In this document: positions 1 through 5,754 of the stretch, in pieces
How positions within the stretch are numbered: the first letter of the stretch is position 1
Layout of the letters: the number at the start of each line of letters is the position of its first letter
NCBI GenBank assembly: GCA_030610325.1
Contig: JAUWRZ010000157.1
Coordinates: 1-5,754, forward strand
Reading direction: 5' to 3'
DNA length: 5,754 nt
DNA from: Sulfurimonadaceae bacterium
GTDB lineage: Bacteria; Campylobacterota; Campylobacteria; Campylobacterales; Sulfurimonadaceae
Program-made: the position numbers and the translations under genes
The notes under the pieces: model-generated
Seen by the model: the letters and a program-made list of their open reading frames with translations, nothing else
Database searches by the model: none
What the model was told of the DNA's origin: nothing

Positions 1-559
1 GGCAAGCTATAAGACCGAGGGCAATAAGCAGGTCCAGCGTACCATCGAAGTATTTCAGAGCAAGGACTGTGATATCGTCATGTTCGACAGTGTCTTTCAC
101 AATATACAGTCCATCATCAAAGTGACCAAGACGACCACTGACCTAAAGAGTGGCGAGATCAGACAGACGGAACAGTCCCTTATCGCAAACTTCAAAGCAG
201 ACGCACAGGAGTTCGGGAAGATGATACTACAGCACTGGCGAGTGGAGACCTACCACTACCACCTCGACACACTTATGAAGGAAGACAGCCATATCGTCTA
301 TGTCGATCCCTTCAGTATCGCTATACTCCGAAGCTTCGCTCTGAACCTCTACCAGCTTTTCTTCAATGACCATGGAGGTGAGAAGATAATAGTCGATGGT
401 AGACAGACGAAAAAGCCGTTGACCATGGCGAGGACAAAGCGGTATTTCCAGAACTCCGATCAGTTCACATCTGAGCTTTTTGAACCGTCATAACAGCCAA
501 GACAATATCTGACACTTTCTCATATCGGTAGTGATAGTATGACCAGCGAGTATGCCCTG
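1..559 (+). mobile_element. Insertion sequence, ISAs1-like, right-hand part
   Basis: The element includes the transposase tail and about 66 bp after its stop codon. The proposed right end is at 559, where the plus strand reads TATGACCAGCGAGTATGCCCTG; read inward on the other strand this begins CAGGGCATACTCG. Termini starting with CAGGG are what I recall for ISAs1-type elements, and the distance from stop codon to end is reasonable. The left end, its matching inverted repeat and the target duplication lie outside the window, so the boundary is an inference. If the end is right, the flanking target copy would begin at 560 (AAAATGGA...). Confidence 0.42.
2..493 (+). CDS. ISAs1-family-like transposase, C-terminal part (5' end outside window)
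   Basis: The reading frame is open from position 2 to the TAA at 491-493, so 163 codons are visible and the true start lies left of the window; the ATG at 80 is internal. The visible part fits the end of a DDE transposase that cuts and joins IS ends. The segment HWRVETYHYHLD followed by KEDSH (about visible residues 78-97) matches the ISAs1/H-repeat pattern HWxIEx-LHWxLDVxFxED, in which the glutamate after HW is the probable last residue of the DDE triad. It is followed by a helix, SIAILRSFALNLYQLF, matching the family's typical N-x-A-x-L-R-x-x-A-L-N-L tail. A final stretch of about 45 residues is basic and not obviously conserved. No frameshift or stop interrupts the visible part, so the gene could be intact. 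The family call rests on motif memory, not on a search. Confidence 0.72.
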   Translation, partial: ASYKTEGNKQVQRTIEVFQSKDCDIVMFDSVFHNIQSIIKVTKTTTDLKSGEIRQTEQSLIANFKADAQEFGKMILQHWRVETYHYHLDTLMKEDSHIVYVDPFSIAILRSFALNLYQLFFNDHGGEKIIVDGRQTKKPLTMARTKRYFQNSDQFTSELFEPS

Positions 560-581
560 AAAATGGAGAAATAGGGTCTTT

Positions 582-686
582 TTACGTACCTTTCTTGATC
601 TCTACTGGATCACGTATGATATCTTCGTCAAAAAAACGTAGTGACTCTTTGTTTCGCAAGTATTTGTGTCTGATCTTTGAAGTCAT
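582..686 (-). other. 34-codon open frame after the acyltransferase, possible remnant
   Basis: On the minus strand an ATG at 686-684 opens 34 codons ending in TAA at 584-582, giving a basic then acidic peptide that starts MTSKIRHKYLRNKES and ends DPVEIKKGT. It lies 9 bases after the TAG of the acyltransferase and in the same frame, so TAG-GTA-AAT-CCG-ATG is continuous. Only a weak AGGT precedes the ATG. I do not recognise the peptide. It may be a former C-terminal tail of the acyltransferase, a remnant of a gene removed by the nearby IS, or chance. The rest of 494-695 holds the IS end and nothing else I can name. Confidence 0.15.
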
Positions 687-695
687 CGGATTTAC

Positions 696-1772
696 CTATT
701 TTTTAAGGATATGTTGAAATGTTTTATTAGATTTTAATGGTAAATAGAAGAGTTTTAAAAATTCACTTTTAAGTATGACCTCTCTGATCAACAGAGGGAC
801 ACTTATACTAATGATAAATGCTATTATGGCATCTAATGCGAAAGAGTTAAAAATAGAATGTTCATGGAGTAGAGTATATACGTTGTTGTGTATTTGGAAG
901 TGAAATAGCAATATAAATAGACTTGCTACACCAAATGTTGTAAAAAATGTTGTAAGGAATCTATTTCCAGAAAAGTAATAGGAGATAGATAATATCATAT
1001 ATATACCAGCGAACGCAGCGAATGTAGTCATGAGTGGTTCGTTATAAGTCCTTTGATTCAATTCTATATATGCATCAGTGTAAATAGAGATAGAGGTAAG
1101 AGTAAATACAGCGAACAACAGGATTTTTATGTTTGGTCTAAAGAGCTGTATTCTTTTGCTTAAAAAATGACCAGAGAGAAAAAAAGCAATACTTATGGAC
1201 GCGATATCGAGACTATATGGTAGACCTCGCAGAGGTATTTCTTTGGTAGAGATAGTTAGATGAAAATACTTAAACGTATCTATATAAAAAGAACCAAAAA
1301 CAAATAAAAAGAGAATAAACAAGACTTTGATCATATCAGAAGCTTTTTGAAGTCCGGTGTAGTAAAATAGCAAATATGAGAGCATAAACAGAGCCCATAG
1401 ATGGGTTAAGAACCATAACGGTTCTACTTGGATCACACTTCCATTTCCGTAGAAAACACCTACTAGACTTTTTGATCCTACATACTCTGGGAAAATACTC
1501 GATAGAAAAGCAAAAGAGAACAAAGTGACAAAATATGGTTTGAGTAAAGCATCTGTTTTATCTAAGATAAAAGCTTTTGGTTTAGAAGACACACTAAAAA
1601 ACACTCCAGATAGAAAAAAGAATAGGGGCATCCTAAATAATCCTAAGGATTCATGTAGTGCAGGTGATAGATGACTCAAGTCACTATGGCCAAAGGCAAC
1701 AAGGAGGATACTTATCCCTTTTGCTATATCAATAAAATTAATACGTTTCTTGATTTGATTACCTTTGTGCAT
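696..1772 (-). CDS. Membrane acyltransferase, acyltransferase-3 (OafA/YrhL-like) family
   Basis: This is a polytopic inner-membrane protein of 358 residues, near the usual 330-380 for single-domain acyltransferase-3 proteins. These enzymes move an acyl group, often acetyl, onto a sugar of O-antigen, capsule or another envelope glycan. The family signature is at the N-terminus: R10, then IDIAKGISILLVAFGH with the likely catalytic His at 29, then FRMPLFFFLSGVFF at 46-59. I count about ten hydrophobic segments, roughly at 14-29, 47-62, 77-92, 121-141, 147-165, 190-206, 216-233, 248-268, 274-296 and 314-331, with a basic C-terminus. The ATG at 1772 gives the expected short lead before the signature but has no strong ribosome binding site. 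GC content looks near 30% by eye, clearly below the ribA/hemB/argF genes, and an IS lies beside it, so horizontal acquisition is likely. No glycosyltransferase or other envelope gene is in view, so the substrate cannot be named. Confidence 0.85.
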   Translation of the reverse strand: MHKGNQIKKRINFIDIAKGISILLVAFGHSDLSHLSPALHESLGLFRMPLFFFLSGVFFSVSSKPKAFILDKTDALLKPYFVTLFSFAFLSSIFPEYVGSKSLVGVFYGNGSVIQVEPLWFLTHLWALFMLSYLLFYYTGLQKASDMIKVLFILFLFVFGSFYIDTFKYFHLTISTKEIPLRGLPYSLDIASISIAFFLSGHFLSKRIQLFRPNIKILLFAVFTLTSISIYTDAYIELNQRTYNEPLMTTFAAFAGIYMILSISYYFSGNRFLTTFFTTFGVASLFILLFHFQIHNNVYTLLHEHSIFNSFALDAIIAFIISISVPLLIREVILKSEFLKLFYLPLKSNKTFQHILKK

Positions 1773-1969
1773 ATTAATAGTTGCTAGACCATCTTTGATG
1801 AAGATGCCCCTCGACTCTCATCGTCAGTGTGAAAGTGAGCTCTTGTAATTGGGTCAATAACCTTTTAAATACCTTAGTTCCGCACCTTCATGTCTTCTCT
1901 TTTTGAAGTCTTTATCCTTCACTATGTACGTTTTAGGACCTTTGCCTATTGATGTGCACAGGGTTTTTA
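1773..1969 (-). other. Intergenic stretch between ribA and the acyltransferase, no clear gene
   Basis: No convincing gene is present. On the minus strand two open stretches in neighbouring frames follow one another. The first runs out of the ribA 3' end in another frame and ends at the TGA at 1856-1854. The second runs to a TAA just before the acyltransferase start (last residues EGHLHQRWSSNY). Neither has a good start codon with a ribosome binding site. They overlap at TTTAAAA (1869-1863), so a single -1 shift would join them. They may be a decayed gene or chance in purine-rich DNA. I see no clear promoter for the acyltransferase here. Confidence 0.3.
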
Positions 1970-2533
1970 TCAGAGCAGATGCCCCATCTGCTCTTTCTTG
2001 ACCTTCAAATAACCCTCATTATGGGTATTTGAGTCGATGACGATAGGAAGGCGCTCGACGATATTGATATCTTCAAGTGACTTTATCTTCTCTGGATTAT
2101 TGGTCATCAGGCGGATGCTGTGGATGTCGAAATGGTGTAAGATCGTCGTAACGACCTCATAGGTACGCTCATCGGCAGCAAAGCCGAGTTGATGGTTGGC
2201 TTCGACTGTGTTCAGACCGCTGTCTTGCAGGGCGTAGGCATTGATCTTGTTTACCAGACCGATATTACGGCCCTCCTGTCGCAGGTAGATCACCATGCCA
2301 CCACTTTTTTCGATCGTCTGTAGGGCGAACTCAAGCTGGTCCCGGCAGTCACACTTCAGGCTTCCGATGGCATCGCCAGTCAGACACTCTGAGTGGATGC
2401 GGACGATGGGTGTACTCTCCAGCGGTTCTTTATAGATGGCAAGATGCTCTTTGTGACCCTCTTTAAACGCTTTGACTTTGAAAGTACCAAAGCGTGAAGG
2501 AAGATTGGCAGCATCAGAGATAGTTATATGCAT
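1970..2533 (-). CDS. ribA: GTP cyclohydrolase II (riboflavin synthesis)
   Basis: This cytoplasmic enzyme opens GTP, releasing formate and pyrophosphate, to give the pyrimidine precursor of riboflavin, FMN and FAD. The protein has 187 residues, close to the roughly 195 of stand-alone RibA, and carries no DHBP synthase (RibB) domain. The zinc cysteines are C50, C61 and C63 in HSECLTGDAIGSLKCDCR. GTP-binding and catalytic motifs follow: LRQEGRNIGL (84-93), NKINAYALQD with the conserved Tyr at 100, GFAADERTY with D121 and R123, and TNNPEKI at 144-150. The ATG at 2533 gives the expected N-terminus, although no clear Shine-Dalgarno sequence precedes it. It is transcribed away from hemB across an 87-bp gap. 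From memory, ribA lies beside hemB and argF in Campylobacter jejuni too. Base composition matches hemB and argF, unlike the acyltransferase downstream. The last codons are part of a perfect inverted repeat. Confidence 0.96.
   Translation of the reverse strand: MHITISDAANLPSRFGTFKVKAFKEGHKEHLAIYKEPLESTPIVRIHSECLTGDAIGSLKCDCRDQLEFALQTIEKSGGMVIYLRQEGRNIGLVNKINAYALQDSGLNTVEANHQLGFAADERTYEVVTTILHHFDIHSIRLMTNNPEKIKSLEDINIVERLPIVIDSNTHNEGYLKVKKEQMGHLL
1972..1994. repeat. Perfect 10-bp inverted repeat over the ribA stop codon
   Basis: AGAGCAGATG and CATCTGCTCT are exact complements separated by CCC (GGG on the minus strand). The repeat covers the last seven ribA codons and reaches into its TGA (1972-1970). 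As RNA from ribA it would make a 10-bp hairpin with a 3-base loop, but what follows on that strand is GATAAAAACCC, with no U-run, so it is not a standard intrinsic terminator. It could still slow or stabilise the 3' end of the ribA transcript. Confidence 0.6.
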
Positions 2534-2567
2534 TGATTTAAACTTTTTATGGCTAGAATTGAGCTCA

Positions 2568-2573
2568 TATAAT
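2568..2573 (+). promoter_or_regulatory. Candidate -10 box for hemB
   Basis: The plus strand reads CTCATATAATATAG with an exact TATAAT 47 bases before the hemB ATG, preceded by an AT-rich stretch (AACTTTTTAT) and no clear -35. Start of transcription would be near 2580. It lies within the predicted leader of ribA on the other strand, so the two divergent promoters overlap and could interfere with each other. Confidence 0.5.
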
Positions 2574-2584
2574 ATAGATGCGTG

Positions 2585-2590
2585 ATTATA
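2585..2590 (-). promoter_or_regulatory. Candidate -10 box for ribA
   Basis: On the minus strand the sequence reads TGTTATAATCACG, an exact TATAAT placed 51 bases before the ribA ATG, which would give a leader of about 45 bases. No good -35 stands at normal spacing; TTGACC lies too far upstream and TTGATG too close. In Campylobacterota the -35 is often weak or missing, so this is acceptable but unproven. Confidence 0.45.
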
Positions 2591-2610
2591 ACAGATTTTG
2601 CATCAACTAG

Positions 2611-2615
2611 AAGGG
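2611..2615 (+). promoter_or_regulatory. Ribosome binding site that sets the hemB start
   Basis: AAGGG lies five bases before the ATG at 2621. It supports that ATG over the in-frame GTG at 2582, which has no such site, would add 13 residues absent from the usual HemB N-terminus, and sits about at the predicted transcription start. Confidence 0.7.
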
Positions 2616-2620
2616 TCAAA

Positions 2621-3589
2621 ATGTTTCAACGTTTTCGACGGACACGTCTAAATCCACATCTGCGCTCACTTGTACGTGAGACCTCAATAAGTGTCGATGA
2701 TTTTATCTATCCACTTTTCGTACGTCCGGGAGAGGGCATCAAGACCGAAGTCAGCTCTATGCCTGGGGTCTATCAGATGAGTCTCGATGAGGTCATCAAA
2801 GAGTGTGAGATACTCAAAGCCATGGGGCTTTACAGGGTCATCTTATTCGGTATTCCGGAGACAAAAGACTCTGTCGGTTCAGACGCAGTGTGTGACCACG
2901 GTATTATCGCTACGGCAGTCCGTGAGATAAAGCGTGCTCATCCGGATATGTTCGTAGTCACGGACCTCTGCTTTTGTGAGTACACGGATCATGGGCACTG
3001 CGGGATCATCGACCATGTCCACCAGACAGTAGATAATGATGCTACGTTGAAGATCTCTGCACAGCAGGCGATCGTCCATGCGAAGGCTGGAGCCGATCTT
3101 ATCGCACCATCAGGGATGATGGATGGGATCATTGAGACCTTGCGAGGTGCACTCGACGAAGGTGGTTATGAGAGTCTGCCTATCATGAGTTACTCGACAA
3201 AGTTCGCCAGTGGATATTATGGACCATTCCGTGATGTCGCAGAGTCAGAACCGAGCTTTGGCGATCGTGCAAGTTATCAGATGGATCCGGCAAACCGTCG
3301 TGAGGCTATTAATGAGAGCATCGCTGATGAGGCTCAGGGTGCCGACATCCTGATGGTCAAACCGGCACTGGCTTTCCTGGATATCATCAGAGATATCAGA
3401 GAGGTCACGAACTTGCCGCTTGCTGCCTATAATGTGAGTGGGGAGTATGCACTGCTCAAGTTGGCAGGGAAGCAGGGTCTGATCGATTATGACCGTGTGA
3501 TGATGGAGACGATGGTCGGCTTCAAACGAGCAGGTGCAGATATACTAATAAGTTATCATGCCAAAGAGGTCGCCAAGTTACTAAACTAA
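2621..3589 (+). CDS. hemB: Porphobilinogen synthase (delta-aminolevulinate dehydratase)
   Basis: This cytoplasmic enzyme joins two molecules of 5-aminolevulinate into porphobilinogen, the pyrrole unit of heme and other tetrapyrroles. With the ATG at 2621 the protein has 322 residues, the family norm, and begins [15 protein letters not shown] as expected. The catalytic zinc cysteines C117, C119 and C127 are present in [14 protein letters not shown], so it is the three-cysteine zinc type. The two Schiff-base lysines are K194 in [16 protein letters not shown] and K247 in ILMVKPA. The flanking conserved blocks SGMMDG and YNVSGEYA are intact. An in-frame GTG at 2582 would lengthen the protein by 13 residues, but the ribosome binding site favours 2621. 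It is divergent from ribA and followed after 95 bp by argF on the same strand, so the two may be co-transcribed. Nothing in the gene looks damaged. The heme made downstream would serve cytochromes such as the one to the right. Confidence 0.97.
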   Translation: MFQRFRRTRLNPHLRSLVRETSISVDDFIYPLFVRPGEGIKTEVSSMPGVYQMSLDEVIKECEILKAMGLYRVILFGIPETKDSVGSDAVCDHGIIATAVREIKRAHPDMFVVTDLCFCEYTDHGHCGIIDHVHQTVDNDATLKISAQQAIVHAKAGADLIAPSGMMDGIIETLRGALDEGGYESLPIMSYSTKFASGYYGPFRDVAESEPSFGDRASYQMDPANRREAINESIADEAQGADILMVKPALAFLDIIRDIREVTNLPLAAYNVSGEYALLKLAGKQGLIDYDRVMMETMVGFKRAGADILISYHAKEVAKLLN

Positions 3590-3684
3590 AATGAGTTGTA
3601 TCCGTATTGTGATATGATTGGCTAGATAATACCAAAGGTGAGAGGCATCTGAGTCATCGATGCTGCCAATGGGAAAAGAGGAAG

Positions 3685-4608
3685 ATGTTGAGACATTTTT
3701 TAACACTTAAAGACTATACCAAAGAAGAGATACTTGAGATAGTCGAATTGGGTCTGAGTATCAAGCGTCAGTTGAAAAGCGGCGAGACCAAACACTACAT
3801 GCCAAACAAGACACTGGCTATGATCTTTGAGAAGAGCTCTACACGTACGCGAGTCAGTTTTGAGACGGGTATCTTTCAACTTGGCGGGCACGGACTGTTT
3901 CTCTCCAACCGCGATATCCATCTCGGTCGCGGTGAGCCGGTCAAAGATACCGCGCGAGTGATATCCTCCATGTGTGATATGGTCATGATCCGTACGTTTG
4001 CACACTCAATGATCGAAGAGTTTGCTGCCTACTCCAAAGTACCGGTAGTCAATGGTCTGACAGATACCTATCATCCGGTACAGCTGTTGGCAGACTATAT
4101 GACGCTGGTGGAGCATGGTCACGCAGAAGACCCTGTCGTAGCTTACATCGGTGATGGTAACAATATGACGAACTCATGGTTGATGCTTGCCGGAAGACTC
4201 GGTTTTGAACTACGCATCGCTACACCGGCAGGTTATGAGGTCGATCCTGCTGTCTTGGCAGATGCCTATGCTATGGCAGAGTCAAGTGGTGCTAAGATCA
4301 CGATCCTTAATGATCCGCATGAAGCTGTCAAGGATGCGACGGTCGTGACCACGGATACATGGGCCTCTATGGGACAAGAAGATGAGAAGGCAGAGCGCCT
4401 GAAAGCTTTTGAAGGGTATATGGTCGATGATGCCATGATGGCTAAAGCTGACAGTGGCGCGATCTTTTTACACTGTCTTCCTGCCTACCGGGGCCAAGAG
4501 GTGAGTGAAGATGTCCTCGAAGGCGCACAAAGTGTCGTCTTCGAGGAGGCAGAGAACCGACTGCATGCACAAAAAGGCCTGATGGTCTGGCTGGATCAGC
4601 AACGCTGA
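3685..4608 (+). CDS. argF: Ornithine carbamoyltransferase (arginine synthesis)
   Basis: The enzyme transfers carbamoyl phosphate to ornithine, giving citrulline in the arginine pathway; it works in the cytoplasm, normally as a trimer. The protein has 307 residues, typical of the anabolic type. All signature blocks are present: the carbamoyl-phosphate loop STRTR at 52-56, [12 protein letters not shown] at 81-92, R103-T104, HPVQ at 130-133, DGNNMTNSW at 157-165, the ornithine loop DTWASMG at 224-230 and HCLPAYRG at 263-270. The DTWASMG loop and HCLPA motif point to ornithine rather than aspartate or an acetylated substrate. The ATG at 3685 follows a strong AGAGGAAG at 3677-3684. The 95-bp gap after hemB has only a weak -10-like GATAAT (3625-3630), so argF may be read from the hemB promoter, a local one, or both. 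I see no ARG box. From memory, argF next to hemB is also found in Campylobacter jejuni. Confidence 0.96.
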   Translation: MLRHFLTLKDYTKEEILEIVELGLSIKRQLKSGETKHYMPNKTLAMIFEKSSTRTRVSFETGIFQLGGHGLFLSNRDIHLGRGEPVKDTARVISSMCDMVMIRTFAHSMIEEFAAYSKVPVVNGLTDTYHPVQLLADYMTLVEHGHAEDPVVAYIGDGNNMTNSWLMLAGRLGFELRIATPAGYEVDPAVLADAYAMAESSGAKITILNDPHEAVKDATVVTTDTWASMGQEDEKAERLKAFEGYMVDDAMMAKADSGAIFLHCLPAYRGQEVSEDVLEGAQSVVFEEAENRLHAQKGLMVWLDQQR

Positions 4609-4635
4609 TCCCAACTGCATGACAAACACATCATC

Positions 4636-4654
4636 GCACTACGTCCTGTAGTGT
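4636..4654 (+). repeat. Small hairpin after argF
   Basis: CACTAC and GTAGTG pair exactly around GTCCT, 28 bases after the argF stop, with an extra G-T pair at the base. The following TCCTCTG has no T-run, so it is at best a weak or protein-assisted transcription end, or an RNA 3'-end stabiliser. Confidence 0.3.
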
Positions 4655-4723
4655 CCTCTGCTGGAATACCGCTCTCCCTATTTACATTAAAAGTCCACTA
4701 TTTTCAGAGAGAATACTTTTTTG

Positions 4724-4742
4724 ACGATTAATATCGTTTTTT
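4724..4742 (+). terminator. Candidate weak terminator or operator before the cytochrome gene
   Basis: ACGAT and ATCGT pair around TAAT and are followed directly by six T (4737-4742). This resembles an intrinsic terminator for argF transcripts, but the stem is only 5 bp and AT-rich. The same near-palindrome is centred about 28 bases before the -10 of the cytochrome promoter, so it may instead bind a regulator. The sequence alone does not decide. The remainder of 4609-4801 shows no gene. Confidence 0.35.
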
Positions 4743-4752
4743 ATTGTTGTTC

Positions 4753-4764
4753 TGGTATTATACT
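4753..4764 (+). promoter_or_regulatory. Candidate promoter for the multiheme cytochrome
   Basis: TGGTATTATACT contains an extended -10 (TG, one base, TATTAT at 4756-4761) or, shifted by three, TATACT at 4759-4764. No -35 sits at normal spacing; TTGACG at 4721 is too far. A leader of about 30-35 bases would carry the strong GAGGAGG at 4789-4795. Confidence 0.4.
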
Positions 4765-4801
4765 AGATGATACATTTTTTGTGATGATGAGGAGGCTTGT
4801 G

Positions 4802-5754
4802 ATGAGAATATGGCTGCTACTGTTTATTCTGGCAACTGGAGTGATGGCAGATGCCGCTCCGCAACTAAATGAGAAATTTGGTGAATCATCCAAGTGTAAA
4901 CCTTGTCATGCGGAAAAGGTAAAGGAGTGGAGTGGCTCCTGGCACGCTAACTCTCACTATAAAAGTGATGAGTATCTGCGTAAGTCCATAGACTATGTCG
5001 GTCGAAAGAGCCGAAAATCACATAATGCCATCAAAGTACAGTGTGCAGCCTGCCATAATCCTCGGATCGCAGTCACCGAGACAGGTGCTGATTACGAGAT
5101 CCAGTCTGTGATGAAACTGGATAATCTCTCTGAAGTGAACAAAGCACTGGAGAGTGATTCACTAAATGAAGGTATCAACTGCCTGGTCTGTCATAATGTA
5201 GACAGTATCGATGATAAAGCTGATGCATCGGTTCGAGGTGCACATAGATTAAAATGGAATAAAGTTGGCATAATGAGTGGACCGCTGGATGATGCCAACT
5301 CCCCTTACCATAAGACACAAAGTAGGGATTTCTTTAAAAAGAAGTCTGATGATCTCTGTTATGTCTGCCATGCCAATGATCGTTCCGAAGAGGGCCTTGT
5401 CTTTGCAAATACCCAAAAAGAGATGAAGAAGAGTAAGAAGCTCTGTGTCGACTGTCATATGAGTCCGCATAAGATGGGCTTTGCCAGTAATCTTCCCATT
5501 GATAATAAAAGACCGAAAAAACGGATGGTACGTGAACATGGGTTTGTCGGTGCCCACACGGAATGGCTTTGGGAGGGAGCGCTCACCCTTAGTACACAGA
5601 AGAAGGCAGATAAATTGCTCGTGACGATGAAGAACGAGAACCCGCACAATATCCCGACAGGCTTTGGGGCACGTGAACTGATCTTGGATATCACCTATAG
5701 AGTCGGCAGCAAGCCTATCAGGCAGGAGCGGATGTCTTTGACTCAGCACTATAC
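4802..5754 (+). CDS. Periplasmic multiheme cytochrome c, five CXXCH sites visible (3' end outside window)
   Basis: The frame opens at ATG 4802, six bases after a strong GAGGAGG, and stays open to the window edge: 317 codons and two bases. The N-terminus MRIWLLLFILATGVMADAAP is a Sec signal peptide with likely cleavage after A16. Five heme-attachment motifs follow: CKPCH (32-36), CAACH (81-85), CLVCH (127-131), CYVCH (186-190) and CVDCH (215-219), along with further histidines that could be distal ligands, such as H48, H52, H74, H223, H246, H252 and H282. After the fifth site come HGFVGAH (246-252) and NPHNIPTGFGAREL (280-293), blocks I associate with cytochrome c554-like multiheme proteins. 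It should carry electrons in the periplasm, matured by the Ccs/Ccm system, as a reductase subunit or electron shuttle; the substrate cannot be read from sequence. It is a separate unit from argF, 193 bp away. More heme sites or a membrane anchor may lie beyond the edge. Confidence 0.88.
   Translation, partial: MRIWLLLFILATGVMADAAPQLNEKFGESSKCKPCHAEKVKEWSGSWHANSHYKSDEYLRKSIDYVGRKSRKSHNAIKVQCAACHNPRIAVTETGADYEIQSVMKLDNLSEVNKALESDSLNEGINCLVCHNVDSIDDKADASVRGAHRLKWNKVGIMSGPLDDANSPYHKTQSRDFFKKKSDDLCYVCHANDRSEEGLVFANTQKEMKKSKKLCVDCHMSPHKMGFASNLPIDNKRPKKRMVREHGFVGAHTEWLWEGALTLSTQKKADKLLVTMKNENPHNIPTGFGARELILDITYRVGSKPIRQERMSLTQHY

Noticed and set aside
80..82. ATG at 80 as the real start of a 137-residue gene
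   Set aside because: The same frame is open without stop to the left edge of the window, and the visible part matches only the C-terminal end of a transposase.
2582..2620. Longer hemB start at GTG 2582
   Set aside because: No ribosome binding site precedes it, it falls at the predicted transcription start, and the extra 13 residues are absent from usual HemB proteins.
2879..3079. Minus-strand open frame of 66 codons inside hemB
   Set aside because: It lies fully within the well-supported hemB coding region on the opposite strand and shows no family motif or start signal.
3700..4005. Minus-strand open frame of 101 codons inside argF
   Set aside because: It is antisense to conserved argF motifs and has no recognisable domain; a shadow of codon bias.
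4724..4737. FNR/CRP-type site before the cytochrome gene
   Set aside because: TTGAC at 4721 has no matching GTCAA/ATCAA half at the right spacing; only an AT-rich 5-bp palindrome is present.
5249..5749. Two minus-strand open frames (5249-5749 and 5455-5694)
   Set aside because: Both are antisense to the cytochrome gene, whose signal peptide, ribosome binding site and five heme motifs make the plus strand the coding one.

Overview
The window looks like a chromosomal segment from a bacterium of the Campylobacterota (Epsilonproteobacteria), possibly a Sulfurovum- or Sulfurimonas-like genus. The main reason is the cluster ribA / hemB / argF. From memory the same three genes are neighbours in Campylobacter jejuni. 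Other support is the moderate GC of the core genes and a periplasmic multiheme cytochrome c of the sort common in anaerobic or microaerobic respirers. The genus is an inference and was not tested by any search.

Layout, left to right. (1) Positions 1-559 hold the 3' part of an ISAs1-like insertion sequence: the C-terminal 163 codons of its transposase and a probable right terminus ending in CCCTG. (2) Positions 560-1969 form a minus-strand, accessory-looking stretch. It has one AT-rich membrane acyltransferase gene (acyltransferase-3 family), flanked by about 200 bp on each side with no convincing gene but with short open-frame stretches that may be remnants. (3) Positions 1970-4608 are the housekeeping block: ribA on the minus strand, then hemB and argF on the plus strand. 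ribA and hemB are divergent and share an 87-bp control region with a TATAAT on each strand. (4) Positions 4609-4801 are an intergenic region with two small hairpins and a good candidate promoter. (5) From 4802 to the right edge there is a secreted c-type cytochrome with five CXXCH heme sites, cut by the window end.

Functionally, ribA commits GTP to riboflavin synthesis, hemB makes porphobilinogen for heme, and argF makes citrulline for arginine. Heme from the HemB pathway is the cofactor that the cytochrome would carry, but nothing in the sequence shows co-regulation. The boundary between the low-GC acyltransferase with the IS and the conserved core genes marks a likely junction between accessory and core DNA. 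I see no rRNA, tRNA, CRISPR array or clearly new multi-gene system. The least ordinary items are the cytochrome, the unexplained sequence either side of the acyltransferase, and a perfect 10-bp inverted repeat built over the ribA stop codon.
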